A stretch of 64,000 nt of DNA from Pleionea sp. CnH1-48 (GCF_024124665.1 NZ_JAMXSB010000002.1:372001-436000), one strand, 5' to 3'; counted from the first letter of the stretch, positions 45,285 to 54,055 are shown. A program made the numbers and translations. The notes: generated by a model from the letters alone, not told the origin.

Positions 45285-46238
45285 ATGACCATTGCCAGAA
45301 AAGAACTGGTGGATTCCCACTCGCCCGGATTTTATCACTGCTCCACTCGTTGTGTTCGAAGAGCCTTTCTTTGTGGGGTAAATGAAGAAACTGGCAAAGA
45401 CTATTCTCATCGTAAAGACTGGATTGAGAGGAGAATAAAGGAACTGAGCACCCTCTTCTCCATTGATATCTATGCTTATGCGGTGATGAGTAACCATTAT
45501 CATATTGTGTTGTATCTAGACCCATTGGCACCACTACAATGGAGCAATGATGAGGTCGCAGAGCGATGGCTTGCTATTTATCCCAGTAAAACTGACGTCA
45601 GAAGAACTCTTCGAAAACAGGCCATCTTGAACTCACCTAAAACACTCGCCCTCTATCGACAACGACTCGGCTCCCTCTCCTGGTTTATGAGTCGATTGAA
45701 TGAACCCTTAGCTAAGCTCAGTAATCAAGAAGATGACTGCAATGGCAAGTTCTGGCAGTCTCGCTATACCTCTCAAGCCCTATTGGATGAAGGAGCCGTA
45801 CTTTCCTGTATGGCTTATGTGGACCTGAATCCCGTCAGAGCGAAAATCACTCAAAAGTTAGAAGAGTCTCATCACACTTCCATCAAGCAGCGACTTAATG
45901 ACATAACTGATGACAAATCACTTAATGAAACATTACTTCCTGTTTCAGGCTCTGTAAAACAAATTACTCAGAATATATCAAACAGGGACTACATTAATCT
46001 GGTTGAATGGGCAGGTAAAGCGATTGTTCATCCCAATAAAGCCTCCATACCTAAAGAAGCTCAATCCGTACTAGAACGTCTCAACCTACAGAGCAACCAT
46101 TGGTTAACACAACTTCAATCCTTAGAGAGTCGTTACTGTCGAGTCATAGGTCCGGTTGAGTTTATTCGACAACGAGCCAAGAAGCTTTATCGCCGTTGTT
46201 TGCACGGAATCAGTTCGGCTAAGCTGCTTTATTCCTGA
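45285..46238 (+). CDS. Y1/RAYT-type (HUH) transposase
   Basis: A 317-residue protein of the IS200-like transposase family: YAYAVMSNHYHIVLYLDP holds the HUH-like pair (HYH), and FWQSRYTSQALLDEGAVLSC and YVDLNPVRAKI are the usual later motifs. Such RAYT proteins act on single-stranded DNA and move REP-type repeats. The start at 45285 has a perfect AAGGAGG six bases upstream. The catalytic Tyr is not certain. The reading frame is intact and a repeat copy lies directly upstream. Confidence 0.85.
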   Translation: MTIARKELVDSHSPGFYHCSTRCVRRAFLCGVNEETGKDYSHRKDWIERRIKELSTLFSIDIYAYAVMSNHYHIVLYLDPLAPLQWSNDEVAERWLAIYPSKTDVRRTLRKQAILNSPKTLALYRQRLGSLSWFMSRLNEPLAKLSNQEDDCNGKFWQSRYTSQALLDEGAVLSCMAYVDLNPVRAKITQKLEESHHTSIKQRLNDITDDKSLNETLLPVSGSVKQITQNISNRDYINLVEWAGKAIVHPNKASIPKEAQSVLERLNLQSNHWLTQLQSLESRYCRVIGPVEFIRQRAKKLYRRCLHGISSAKLLYS

Positions 46239-46460
46239 GTTAGTACAAAGAAGTCCTTATTTCGCCTATGCGAAAGGCGCTTTATCATCCAGAGAAAATG
46301 TCACTCCCAATTTCGCATTAATCTATATGACCCAAACAAACTTTTGAGAACAAAATTCAAATAGAAAACACCTTCAAATTTAATGCAGTTGCTTGTAAGA
46401 AGTGTTTTTAACTTCTTGTAAACAGGATGTCTGCTTGTTGTTACTTTTAATAAAAGGCCC

Positions 46461-47508
46461 AGCTTCAAGTTGAAAGTGCACCATTTATTTCATTATAAAC
46501 TTCGTTTGGAGTTCTGTAATCCAGACATTTACGGGGCCTGGAATTAAGCTGATATTCAATCTTTCTTAAAGCGGTGTCAGTAACCTCTGTAAAGTCAGTT
46601 CCTTTAGGTAAGAACCGTCTGATTAAGCTGTTTATTTGTTCGACAGCGCCTTTTTCCCAGCTATGGTATGGCTGACAAAAATAAGAGTCACAATTAAGGC
46701 GTCGATTAACCTCTAAATGCTCAGCATTTTCAACACCATTATCATAGGTTATCGACTTAACTAAATGACCTGGATGCTCAGACAATCGCTTTACTATGGC
46801 ATTCTTTGTTACGAATGCCTTTTTCGAAGTAAGTTTTGTTATATGAGTTAGCCTGGAAACTCGTTCTAATAAAACGTTAATCGCGCACTTCCTGTTTTTA
46901 GACTCAATGGAATCACTTTCCCAGTGACCAAACTCTGAGCGGTTGTTAATCGATGGAGAACACTCAAGAATGCTTGTTTTTAAACTGATTTTTGTGGGAT
47001 GTTTCCTATAGGGATATTTCTTTCTGCGTCTTTTATGTTTCCTTGGAAGAAACGCTCTAAGCTCTGGAGCTTCTTTATAGATGAACTGATAAATTGACTC
47101 ATGGCAGATATATCTCAACTCATTTTCCCGCTTTAGCCTTCCAGAAATAATTCCTGGAGACCAACCTAGCTTTAATTTCTCAATGACATAGTTTTGGGTT
47201 TTATCACACTTAGTCAGTATCTTCTTTGCCCTATTTTTGAGCATGCTTTTATAGGCTTGATGTGCTGGGTGAGGGTAATAACAATCAACATAATAAAAGT
47301 AAGTATGCCTTTTTATTTCTCGACTAATGGTTGAATGTGAACGACTTAATCGCCTTGCTATTTCCCTGATTGACTTCTTCTGGTAGTGAAACCAATCAAA
47401 TATTCTCTGTCTCTCAAATAGAGATAGATGTGAGTAAATCTTTCCCATTGTGCACCTCCTTGGCATATAAGCCATTAGTATAGGTGGTGCACTTCTATTT
47501 TGAAACCA
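46461..47508 (-). mobile_element. IS30-family insertion sequence, complete
   Basis: An element of about 1.05 kb with imperfect 23-bp terminal inverted repeats: AGCTTCAAGTTGAAAGTGCA (46461-46480, continuing CCA) at the left and TGGTGCACTTCTATTTTGAA (47485-47504, continuing ACCA) at the right; about 17 of 23 positions pair. The transposase gene is intact and its last codons lie within the left repeat. Direct repeats of the target were not clear. It sits 26 bp beyond the stop of the TPR gene. Confidence 0.82.
46465..47448 (-). CDS. IS30-family transposase
   Basis: A 327-residue DDE transposase from ATG 47448 (AGGAGG upstream). Order: helix-turn-helix IS30 head (YSHLSLFERQRIFDWFHYQKKSIREIARRLSRSHSTISREI), then the catalytic core with WESDSIES (Asp), TYDNGVEN (Asp) and WEKGAVEQINSLIRRFLPKG (Glu). 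RKCLDYRTPNEV is the usual C-terminal motif. No frameshift, so it may be active. The frame is open upstream to 47559 but that part runs past the element end. Confidence 0.93.
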   Translation of the reverse strand: MGKIYSHLSLFERQRIFDWFHYQKKSIREIARRLSRSHSTISREIKRHTYFYYVDCYYPHPAHQAYKSMLKNRAKKILTKCDKTQNYVIEKLKLGWSPGIISGRLKRENELRYICHESIYQFIYKEAPELRAFLPRKHKRRRKKYPYRKHPTKISLKTSILECSPSINNRSEFGHWESDSIESKNRKCAINVLLERVSRLTHITKLTSKKAFVTKNAIVKRLSEHPGHLVKSITYDNGVENAEHLEVNRRLNCDSYFCQPYHSWEKGAVEQINSLIRRFLPKGTDFTEVTDTALRKIEYQLNSRPRKCLDYRTPNEVYNEINGALST

Positions 47509-47533
47509 GGAGGAGTGTCCGCTAATGCAGCGT

Positions 47534-48118
47534 TTATCCTCTACTTTCAATAATCGCATATATTTCTTGAGCTTTATGTATCACTTGATCAGCAGTCGTT
47601 TGGGCATATCCCAACTCAATAGATTTATTCAAAAACTCCTCAGACTGACTTCGGTTTCCATCCAACTCGCTGATAATAGATAGATTGAAATAAGGTATCG
47701 GATAATCAACATCGATTTCGAGAGCACCATTAAACATCTCTCGAGCATTCTCAACATCTCCCAGTTCAAGATTACAAACACCAATATTGTTTAGCGTCAT
47801 GGCTTCAATATCTTTGGTATAAACAAAACCTCCTAACCATATAGTATGTTTTAGCCAACTTTTATTGCTCAGTTTTCTGCTAAAGTTGTCAAAACACTCT
47901 TTTGCCTCTTGGTACTCACCCTGAGTCATTAGTTGTCTTCCCTTAAAATGTTCTCTAAGCAATATCCCTTGAGCACGACCAGGAATTAAAGCAACTCCAA
48001 CAATCGCCAGCAATACAACAAAATTTCGATCAAATGCATGATAGAGATAAATCGCCACTACCATTAAAATAACGATAGCTGAAAAATAAATTATTTTGTA
48101 CCGTGTCGTTCTAGTCAT
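47534..48118 (-). CDS. Membrane-anchored TPR protein
   Basis: A 194-residue protein: two N-terminal membrane segments (about 9-25 and 32-48) and then TPR repeats (GEYQEAKECFDNFSRKL, MTLNNIGVCNLELGDVENAREMFNGALEID, YPIPYFNLSIISELDGNRSQSEEFLNKSIELG). TPRs scaffold protein complexes; partner unknown. The IS30 element is inserted just past its stop, and its last codons look natural. Confidence 0.75.
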   Translation of the reverse strand: MTRTTRYKIIYFSAIVILMVVAIYLYHAFDRNFVVLLAIVGVALIPGRAQGILLREHFKGRQLMTQGEYQEAKECFDNFSRKLSNKSWLKHTIWLGGFVYTKDIEAMTLNNIGVCNLELGDVENAREMFNGALEIDVDYPIPYFNLSIISELDGNRSQSEEFLNKSIELGYAQTTADQVIHKAQEIYAIIESRG

Positions 48119-48184
48119 TGAGATTAATCACTTATACCTGCGTTTCGATTTACCAGACACCCTACTTAAATTCCAGGCATAAAA

Positions 48185-48212
48185 AAAGGCCCGATCAAAT
48201 GATCGAGCCTTT
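48185..48212 (-). terminator. Terminator after tRNA-Glu copy 2
   Basis: AAAGGC-CGATC / GATCG-GCCTTT with one internal mismatch and an AAAT loop. On the minus strand it ends in a run of seven T residues, six bases past the tRNA 3' end. Confidence 0.9.
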
Positions 48213-48217
48213 AAATA

Positions 48218-48293
48218 TGGCGTCCCCTAGGGGATTCGAACCCCTGTTACCGCCGTGAAAGGGCGGTGTCCTAGGCCTCTAGACGAAGGGGAC
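48218..48293 (-). tRNA. tRNA-Glu (anticodon UUC), copy 2
   Basis: A 76-nt cloverleaf with CCA encoded. Acceptor GTCCCCT / AGGGGAC, anticodon stem CCGCC/GGCGG with loop CTTTCAC giving anticodon TTC (opposite 48257-48259), T-arm AGGGGTTCGAATCCCCT. Matches the enteric tRNA-Glu almost entirely. Identical to 48408-48483 apart from flanks. Last in a cluster read from minus strand. Confidence 0.97.
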
Positions 48294-48376
48294 TTAGGAC
48301 TTAACAGATTTTACTCTGCCCCACCGAACTTGTCGGCAGTTGAGACAAACAAGTATAGCTTGTCTCCGATAAAAAA

Positions 48377-48397
48377 CGCCTACTCGATGAGTAAGCG
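48377..48397 (-). terminator. Terminator between the two tRNA-Glu copies
   Basis: On the minus strand GCGcTTACTC / GAGTAgGCG with a three-base loop is followed by six T residues. It lies 10 bp past the 3' end of tRNA-Glu copy 1 and would separate the second tRNA-Glu from the cluster promoter unless there is readthrough or a separate promoter. Confidence 0.8.
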
Positions 48398-48407
48398 CTC
48401 CAAATAA

Positions 48408-48483
48408 TGGCGTCCCCTAGGGGATTCGAACCCCTGTTACCGCCGTGAAAGGGCGGTGTCCTAGGCCTCTAGACGAAGGGGAC
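48408..48483 (-). tRNA. tRNA-Glu (anticodon UUC), copy 1
   Basis: Same 76-nt sequence as 48218-48293, with CCA encoded and anticodon TTC. The duplication extends about seven bases beyond the 5' end (CCTAAGT before both). Confidence 0.97.
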
Positions 48484-48490
48484 TTAGGAC

Positions 48491-48514
48491 ATCTCGGTGT
48501 TTTCACACCGAGAT
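48491..48514. other. Hairpin between tRNA-Ala and tRNA-Glu
   Basis: A perfect 10-bp inverted repeat ATCTCGGTGT / ACACCGAGAT with a TTTC loop. No T-tract follows on the minus strand, so it is more likely a processing hairpin in the tRNA precursor than a terminator. Confidence 0.6.
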
Positions 48515-48523
48515 TAAAAATCT

Positions 48524-48599
<76 letters not shown>

Positions 48600-48615
48600 G
48601 AAGACGGAGCCGAAT

Positions 48616-48642
48616 ATTATAGATAGACCTGTAAACTGTCAA
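48616..48642 (-). promoter_or_regulatory. Promoter of the tRNA cluster
   Basis: On the minus strand a perfect -35 TTGACA is followed by TATAAT after 15 bases (or TAATAT after 17), then a GC-rich discriminator (CGGCTCCGTC) as in stringently controlled tRNA promoters. The tRNA-Ala 5' end is about 17 bp past the -10. Confidence 0.75.
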
Positions 48643-48957
48643 TAAAAAAGATGAAAAAAGTATTAAATTTCTATGACTTGGGTGATAAGTGATCGCGCTA
48701 AGATAAGAATCGATTGAAGAATCATCGAATCGCTCAAGATTACGCCATCTTATTGATTTCTCACACTATAATAGACAGACACATATTTTTGCCAGCAGCT
48801 CATAAAACCCACCCTTCTCTATCTTCTTGGTTCACCTTTACACGCATCCTATACAAACACTCCAAATTTGCCCAACAAAAAACTACTCAATTAAGTAGTG
48901 CATTTTTCTAAAAATTCACATACACTCAATAAAAAACATACATCGGGATATCTAACC
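48643..48957. other. Intergenic region, no gene seen
   Basis: About 315 bp between the tRNA promoter and the GFA gene. A 65-codon open frame at 48714-48911 has no ribosome site and low-complexity content and is rejected. The GFA promoter is not resolved. Confidence 0.45.
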
Positions 48958-49311
48958 ATGGAATACTCAGGACGCTGTCATTGTGGAGCCGTTACTTTTA
49001 CCTTTCAATTGCCTAATATTGACGCAGGTCTTCAATGCAATTGCTCTATTTGCATTCGTAAAAACGCCATTATGTCAGCGCATTACGTCGAACCTGATCA
49101 ATTCAATCTGCTGTCTGGCAAAGACGCATTAACCAATTATCAATGGGGCGATAAAGATGTTAACCACTACTTTTGCAAGCATTGTGGTATCTACCCTTTT
49201 CACGATACTACTTATGACCCAGGCAAATACCGTATCAATCTAGGTTGTGTCGAAGGACTTTCTCCCCGTTCACTAAAATTGACTCAATTTGATGGCAGAA
49301 ACCAACTATAG
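48958..49311 (+). CDS. GFA-family (glutathione-dependent formaldehyde-activating-like) protein
   Basis: A 117-residue zinc protein starting at ATG 48958, where the conserved part begins (MEYSGRCHCGAVTFTF). Zinc-binding Cys sets: CHCG, CNCSIC and CKHCG. Relatives include S-(hydroxymethyl)glutathione synthase and centromere protein V; most bacterial ones have no proven substrate. The open frame runs 60 bp further upstream without family features. Next gene 17 bp downstream. Confidence 0.87.
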   Translation: MEYSGRCHCGAVTFTFQLPNIDAGLQCNCSICIRKNAIMSAHYVEPDQFNLLSGKDALTNYQWGDKDVNHYFCKHCGIYPFHDTTYDPGKYRINLGCVEGLSPRSLKLTQFDGRNQL

Positions 49312-49328
49312 ACTTTAGAGAGAAACAC

Positions 49329-49832
49329 ATGACTTCCGCAGCCATTGAACTATCCCCCTATAACACCAACTGGCCAAAACAGTTTGAGCAAGAGAAAGCC
49401 TTCTTATCCCCTTTGCTCGCCCCCTGGATAGGTGGCAGCATCGAACATGTTGGCAGCACTTCTGTTCCGGGGCTTACGGCAAAACCTATCATAGATATAA
49501 TGGTTGGCGTGACCTCTTTGGCTGCTTCAAAAGAAGCTATCGAAGTACTGACTCAAAATGGCTATTGTTACTATCCCTATAAACCTGATGTTATGCATTG
49601 GTTTTGCAAACCTTCCGACGCCTTCCGAACCCATCATTTGCATCTTATTCCGTTCGATAGTGAGTTATGGCACCAACGATTGCTGTTTCGAGATCGACTG
49701 AGAAACCATCCAGAGTTAGCTAACGAGTATCAAACTTTAAAAATCAAACTGGCAGAACAATATCGAGATGATAGAGAAGCTTACACTCAAAAGAAGTGGC
49801 CGTTTATTAAAGAAGTGCTCAATCGTCAATAA
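49329..49832 (+). CDS. GrpB/UPF0157 family protein
   Basis: A 167-residue nucleotidyltransferase-fold protein: IELSPYNTNWPKQFEQEK, IEHVGSTSVPGLTAKPIIDIMV (GSTS plus DxM catalytic-like pair) and HHLHLIPFDS, RDRLRNHPELANEYQTLK. Function of GrpB proteins is not known. Co-directional with the GFA gene (17 bp gap), followed by a copy of the dispersed repeat. Confidence 0.9.
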   Translation: MTSAAIELSPYNTNWPKQFEQEKAFLSPLLAPWIGGSIEHVGSTSVPGLTAKPIIDIMVGVTSLAASKEAIEVLTQNGYCYYPYKPDVMHWFCKPSDAFRTHHLHLIPFDSELWHQRLLFRDRLRNHPELANEYQTLKIKLAEQYRDDREAYTQKKWPFIKEVLNRQ

Positions 49833-49841
49833 ATTAATATA

Positions 49842-49972
49842 CCCGTCGCCTTTCAAGATGCAGCGCTGTTGTTCAAGTTACAGCGCTGCGCGCACTCACC
49901 CCAATCGCTTAGTACAGCTAAGCTCAGGGGATTCGCTTGCTGGCCGCCTACCTGCACCTTGAAATACTTTGG
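49842..49972 (+). repeat. Dispersed ~131-bp palindromic repeat, copy B (full length)
   Basis: Starts CCCGTCGCCTTTCAAGATGC and ends ATACTTTGG, the same length as 4302-4433 in reverse orientation and about 95 percent identical by eye. Two CAGCGCTG octamers, an inner CTTAG-TACAG-CTAAG hairpin between CCCC and GGGG, and outer arms ATACCC-(6)-TTTCAAGATGCAG / TTTCAAGGTGCAG. Located in the 214-bp gap between GrpB and DUF3703 genes, close after the GrpB stop. Confidence 0.87.
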
Positions 49973-50046
49973 GTATGGATAACGATTGACCCTCGAGCAA
50001 CTCCAGCCTTTAGGCTTCTGATCAATCACTTTAATCAGGAGCCATT

Positions 50047-50400
50047 ATGAACCCTCAACGCCAATCCGCTTTTTATACCGCTCTAACCAATGCTCATCGA
50101 TTGATGCGAGAAGAACAACCTCAAGCAGCTTTCTATCAACTAGAAAATGCTCATATTCTGGGACAAGATAACTGGCGTCTGCATACTCGCAGTCATTGGG
50201 AAATGGCAAAATGGGCCATTAAGTATCGAAATCTAAACGAATGGATTGGACAGGGTTTTCGCATTATAGCGGCATTGTTATTTACCCATCTCTGGGTTCC
50301 TCGTGGCAATACAGGCGGCGCAAACGTTAACCCTTTTAAACCCATGCCAATACGCGAAGCATTGCTCCCCTACTTTAAAGATGGACAAAATATGGAATAG
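50047..50400 (+). CDS. DUF3703-family protein
   Basis: A 117-residue protein matching DUF3703 in form: LENAHILGQDNWRLHTRSHWEMAKWAIKYRN, IAALLFTHLWVPRGNTGGANVNPFKPMPI. His-rich around the start of the hydrophobic stretch. AGGAG five bases before the ATG. Function unknown; often found near metal or stress genes. Next gene begins 74 bp downstream. Confidence 0.85.
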   Translation: MNPQRQSAFYTALTNAHRLMREEQPQAAFYQLENAHILGQDNWRLHTRSHWEMAKWAIKYRNLNEWIGQGFRIIAALLFTHLWVPRGNTGGANVNPFKPMPIREALLPYFKDGQNME

Positions 50401-50474
50401 AAGAGCTGCAACTATTCAATCTCAATCGGGTTTGGTACTCTTGACTTATTACAAGAATAAAAAAGAGGCGCATC

Positions 50475-51458
50475 GTGAAAGCTTTTATAACTGGAGCCAC
50501 CGGGTTTCTTGGGACCAATCTGATATTTCTATTATTAAAGCAAGGGGTAGAAGTTCATGCTATCCGCCGTACTACATCCGACATATCTGCCTTTAAAGAC
50601 TGTTCCATAAACTGGTATGAAGGCGATGTACTCAACTTTGACTCGCTTAATTCAGCTTGCCCTCAAGATGTAGATACCATCTTTCACATTGCCGCCGATA
50701 CCAGCATGTGGTCACAAAAAAATGAACTGCAAAGTAAGATAAATCTGGGCGGTACTGAGAACATTATCCAGTTAGCTTTAACACGCGAAAATTGTCGTCT
50801 GGTCCATACTTCTAGCATCGCTGCCTTTGGTATTCATCACAACGAAACGATCACAGAAGAAACACCCCAGCGAGGCGGCGACAGCATCGCCAACTACTAC
50901 CGAACTAAATATTTATCAGAACAAAATATTCGCAAGGCAGTAAAAGAACAAGATCTCGATGCAGTCATACTGAATCCATGTCACCTGGTTGGTCCCTGGG
51001 ATACCCACAACTGGTCACAAATGTTTACGTTGATTGCAACCGATAAACTGCCGGGTGTGCCACCAGGTTTCGGTAGCTTCTGTCACATCGAACAGGTTGC
51101 TCATGCCCACTGGCAAGCTGCGCTCAAAGGCCGCAAAGGTGAAAACTATATTCTGTCAGGGGCTGACGCTTCGTTTGTAGAGTTTGCGCAAAAAATTGGT
51201 GGGTTATTAAATAAAAAAGTACCTGAGAAACCTATCCCTGCCTGGCTATTAACCATCATTGGCCAAGTGTCAGAGTGGTGGGCGTTTATTTCTAAAAAAG
51301 AACCCGACGTCACTCCCGAAAAAGCCTTAATTGTAAGCGACGTATTAAAAGTCAGCAGTGCAAAAGCACAAAAGGAGCTTGGCTACAATGCAAGCGTTCC
51401 ACTCGATGATATGCTGCAAGATTGCTTCGACTGGTTACGCCAGCACAAGCGCATCTAA
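50475..51458 (+). CDS. NAD(P)-dependent epimerase/dehydratase (extended SDR)
   Basis: A 327-residue protein with the GxxGxxG cofactor motif at the N terminus (ITGATGFLGTNL), DTIFHIAADTS, HTSSIAAFG and the catalytic YxxxK in NYYRTKYLSE. This is the NAD-dependent sugar epimerase/dihydroflavonol reductase branch. Substrate unknown. Start GTG 50475 with GAGG six bases upstream. Convergent with bluB, only 10 bp between stops. Confidence 0.88.
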   Translation: MKAFITGATGFLGTNLIFLLLKQGVEVHAIRRTTSDISAFKDCSINWYEGDVLNFDSLNSACPQDVDTIFHIAADTSMWSQKNELQSKINLGGTENIIQLALTRENCRLVHTSSIAAFGIHHNETITEETPQRGGDSIANYYRTKYLSEQNIRKAVKEQDLDAVILNPCHLVGPWDTHNWSQMFTLIATDKLPGVPPGFGSFCHIEQVAHAHWQAALKGRKGENYILSGADASFVEFAQKIGGLLNKKVPEKPIPAWLLTIIGQVSEWWAFISKKEPDVTPEKALIVSDVLKVSSAKAQKELGYNASVPLDDMLQDCFDWLRQHKRI

Positions 51459-51468
51459 ATTTTAGAGT

Positions 51469-52140
51469 TTAGTCTGGCTGGTCTTGATGATCGGCCAGTT
51501 CTTGCCATTGATTTTCCATCACCAGCTCATCCAAATCTCGTCGATGCGCCCAGTTTTCAATACTTAACATGGGTTTGTCATAAAACGCATCAACATGGCC
51601 TAAGCATAAAACTGCAACGGGCTGGCTACCTTCTGGCATCTTTAACAAGGTCGCCAGTTCGCTTGGCTCAAATAAGCTGACCCACCCCATGCCCAAACCT
51701 TCCGCTCTGGCCGCTAACCAGATATTTTGAATCGCACAACTAACCGACGATAGATCCATCTCCGGCATGGTTCGTCGGCCAAATACATGTTCTTCTCGCC
51801 TATCAGCCAGTGCAACAACAAGCACCTCAGAGCATTCCAGTATGCCTTCTACTTTGAGCCGCATAAATTCGTCACTGCGCTCCCCCATCGCTTCGGCAGT
51901 AGCAACACGCTCCTTCTCGACAAGAGCATGGATAGCTTGGCGTGTATCATGGCTGGTAATTCGAATGAACCGCCAGGGCTGCATAAAGCCAACGCTGGGA
52001 GCCTGATGGGCCGCCGCCAACAAACGCTTGAGTGTTTTCTCTTCAATCTCACCCGCCACAAAATGGCGAACATCACGGCGCTCATAAATCGCTCGATAAA
52101 CGGCATCGATTTGTTCTTGTGGGTAGGCATGCTGGCTCAT
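51469..52140 (-). CDS. bluB: 5,6-dimethylbenzimidazole synthase (BluB)
   Basis: A 223-residue flavin-destroying nitroreductase-fold enzyme. It turns FMNH2 into dimethylbenzimidazole, the lower ligand of vitamin B12. Signatures: YERRDVRHFVAGEI, AAHQAPSVGFMQPWRFIRI, SSVSCAIQNIWLAARAEGLGMGWVSLF. No other cobalamin genes or cobalamin riboswitch were seen nearby. Monocistronic. Confidence 0.9.
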   Translation of the reverse strand: MSQHAYPQEQIDAVYRAIYERRDVRHFVAGEIEEKTLKRLLAAAHQAPSVGFMQPWRFIRITSHDTRQAIHALVEKERVATAEAMGERSDEFMRLKVEGILECSEVLVVALADRREEHVFGRRTMPEMDLSSVSCAIQNIWLAARAEGLGMGWVSLFEPSELATLLKMPEGSQPVAVLCLGHVDAFYDKPMLSIENWAHRRDLDELVMENQWQELADHQDQPD

Positions 52141-52301
52141 ATTGAATTCTCTTTTACACTGGCTTGCTAGTAAATATTAAAACAGTCGCAAGTATCATAG
52201 CGGAATGAAATAGAATGAAAAGGGAATTTTTGGAGACTTGAACAACACATCCAGCACAGGTAAATTGAGCAAGCATTAAATAACGGAGCCTACACACTTT
52301 T

Positions 52302-52802
52302 ATGTCACTTGTCGGACTAGGTAACAAACACTTTAAACTAGCCATTTATATACAGAATCGACCACCCCTAGCGGAATATGAACAACTGTCTCATTTGCAG
52401 CCCATGGTGACTGGAGAAATTGCTAGTATTGCTCAACAAACGGGCAACCATTGGCGAAAAATTTTTAATGTGTATGCCAAGTTAGCGTTCGAGCTCGACT
52501 CCCTTCAATGGAATACCTGGCAACAGCTGCGTGATCACTATTTGCTACAGGCAGACTCCCAGCAAGCACTGCTTTTTTGTCCGCCTGATTTTAGCAACAT
52601 AAAAACAAAAAACCGCATTCATCTTATTGCTGGCAGAACCTATGCACAAACACTAGACCTGCCGTCTATGACATGGCTTAACGAACAATTTGCGATCAAC
52701 GAAGAAGCTCGATGTGTTATTACGCCCTACTTAGACTACCGCCAGTTATCCAATAGTCGTATTACTTTTTTAGTTTCTTTGATTAAAGACTGGATGGACT
52801 AA
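52302..52802 (+). CDS. Hypothetical protein, DUF6942-like
   Basis: A 166-residue soluble protein: FKLAIYIQNRPPLAEYEQLSHLQPM, NHWRKIFNVYAKLAFELDSLQWNTWQQLRDHYLLQ, RIHLIAGRTYAQTLDL, CVITPYLDYRQLSNSRITFLVSLI. This recalls the small DUF6942 group of marine gammaproteobacteria, but from memory only. Convergent with the hydrolase-OsmC gene (14 bp). Confidence 0.6.
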   Translation: MSLVGLGNKHFKLAIYIQNRPPLAEYEQLSHLQPMVTGEIASIAQQTGNHWRKIFNVYAKLAFELDSLQWNTWQQLRDHYLLQADSQQALLFCPPDFSNIKTKNRIHLIAGRTYAQTLDLPSMTWLNEQFAINEEARCVITPYLDYRQLSNSRITFLVSLIKDWMD

Positions 52803-52816
52803 TCACACACAAAGCT

Positions 52817-54055
52817 TCACTCACTTGGTGCTTCAAAGGTTCGAATTTCTCCCATGTTCATCAGTGTTTTATGGACAGGACATCGATCAGCGATTTCTAA
52901 CAGGCGTTGACGTTGTTCAGCCGTTAGTTCGTCGCCATAAAAACGAATATACCTTTCGATAACATCCATTTTATTGCCAGCATCGTCACAGTTTTCACAA
53001 TCTTTTAAATGCTCACGAGAGTGAGATAAAGAGACATCCAGATCAACCAAAGGAATCTTTTTGCGATTAGCGTACATACGAATCGTCATCGAAGTGCAGG
53101 CACCTAAAGAAGCCAGTAATAATTCATAAGGATCAGGGCCCAGATTGCTGCCGCCAACTCTAATGGGCTCATCAGCCTGAAAGAAATGATCATCAGTAAC
53201 AATATCGCGCAAAAACTGTTTGTTTTTTTCTTTAACAACCACTTGCCCACCACTCACAGATAGCGATGAGTTTTTATGGACAGGCTGGTCATCAGGCAAG
53301 TAACGAGAGACCCACTCGCTAATCGTGTTTGCGACATACTCTGCATCTTCTTTGCGAGTCAGTAAGTGATCCGCATTGTCTAACGAAACAAAACTTTTAG
53401 GATGCTTCGCTGCCTGATAAATTTTTGCCGCTTCGTTAATCGACACAGTGGCATCTTGTGGAGAATGAAACACCAATAATGCTTTTTTAAGATGGGCTAT
53501 TTTTTCTGCCAGAGATTGTGACTCAATATCGTCAAGAAACTGCTTAGTAATCACAAAGGGTCGCCCAGCCAAACTGACTTGCGCCGATCCTTGCCTGACA
53601 ATGTCATCAATATCACATGCAAATTGCTTTTGCACATGCTCAGGATCCGATGGAGCTCCAATAGTCACCACAGCTTTGCATTCTGGAATCTGTTCGGCGG
53701 CAGCCAAGACAGCAGCTCCCCCCAAACTATGACCGATCAACAAAACAGGCGCCAAATAGTCGCGGCGCAAATGTTCTGCCGCTGCGATTAAATCTTGAAC
53801 ATTGGTTGAAAAGTTAGAGTTAGCAAAGTCACCATCACTACTGCCGAGCCCCGTAAAATCAAAACGCAGTACGGCAATGTCGCGGGCTGCTAACGCTCTC
53901 GCGATACGAGAAGCTGATGAGATATCCTTGCCGCAGGTAAAACAGTGCGCAAACAGCGCAAATCCACGAGGTTCATTCGCTGGCATTTCAAGCAGTGCAG
54001 AGAGCTCAATGCCCTGCTCGTTGACAAAGGTAAACTTTTTTCGTTGCAGCTTCAT
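52817..54055 (-). CDS. Alpha/beta hydrolase fused to an OsmC domain
   Basis: A 412-residue fusion. Residues about 1-255 are an alpha/beta hydrolase with nucleophile Ser in GHSLGGAAV, the acid in HSPQDATV and His in NADHLL. Residues about 270-410 are an OsmC/Ohr domain with two peroxidatic-type Cys ([11 protein letters not shown] and DRCPVHKTL), which reduces organic hydroperoxides. The fused arrangement is seen in other Gammaproteobacteria, so it is not a local artefact. It may release and then reduce lipid-type peroxides. Confidence 0.9.
   Translation of the reverse strand: MKLQRKKFTFVNEQGIELSALLEMPANEPRGFALFAHCFTCGKDISSASRIARALAARDIAVLRFDFTGLGSSDGDFANSNFSTNVQDLIAAAEHLRRDYLAPVLLIGHSLGGAAVLAAAEQIPECKAVVTIGAPSDPEHVQKQFACDIDDIVRQGSAQVSLAGRPFVITKQFLDDIESQSLAEKIAHLKKALLVFHSPQDATVSINEAAKIYQAAKHPKSFVSLDNADHLLTRKEDAEYVANTISEWVSRYLPDDQPVHKNSSLSVSGGQVVVKEKNKQFLRDIVTDDHFFQADEPIRVGGSNLGPDPYELLLASLGACTSMTIRMYANRKKIPLVDLDVSLSHSREHLKDCENCDDAGNKMDVIERYIRFYGDELTAEQRQRLLEIADRCPVHKTLMNMGEIRTFEAPSE

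Noticed and set aside
48714-48911. 65-codon plus-strand open frame upstream of the GFA gene
   Set aside because: No ribosome site and low-complexity content; overlaps only intergenic DNA.
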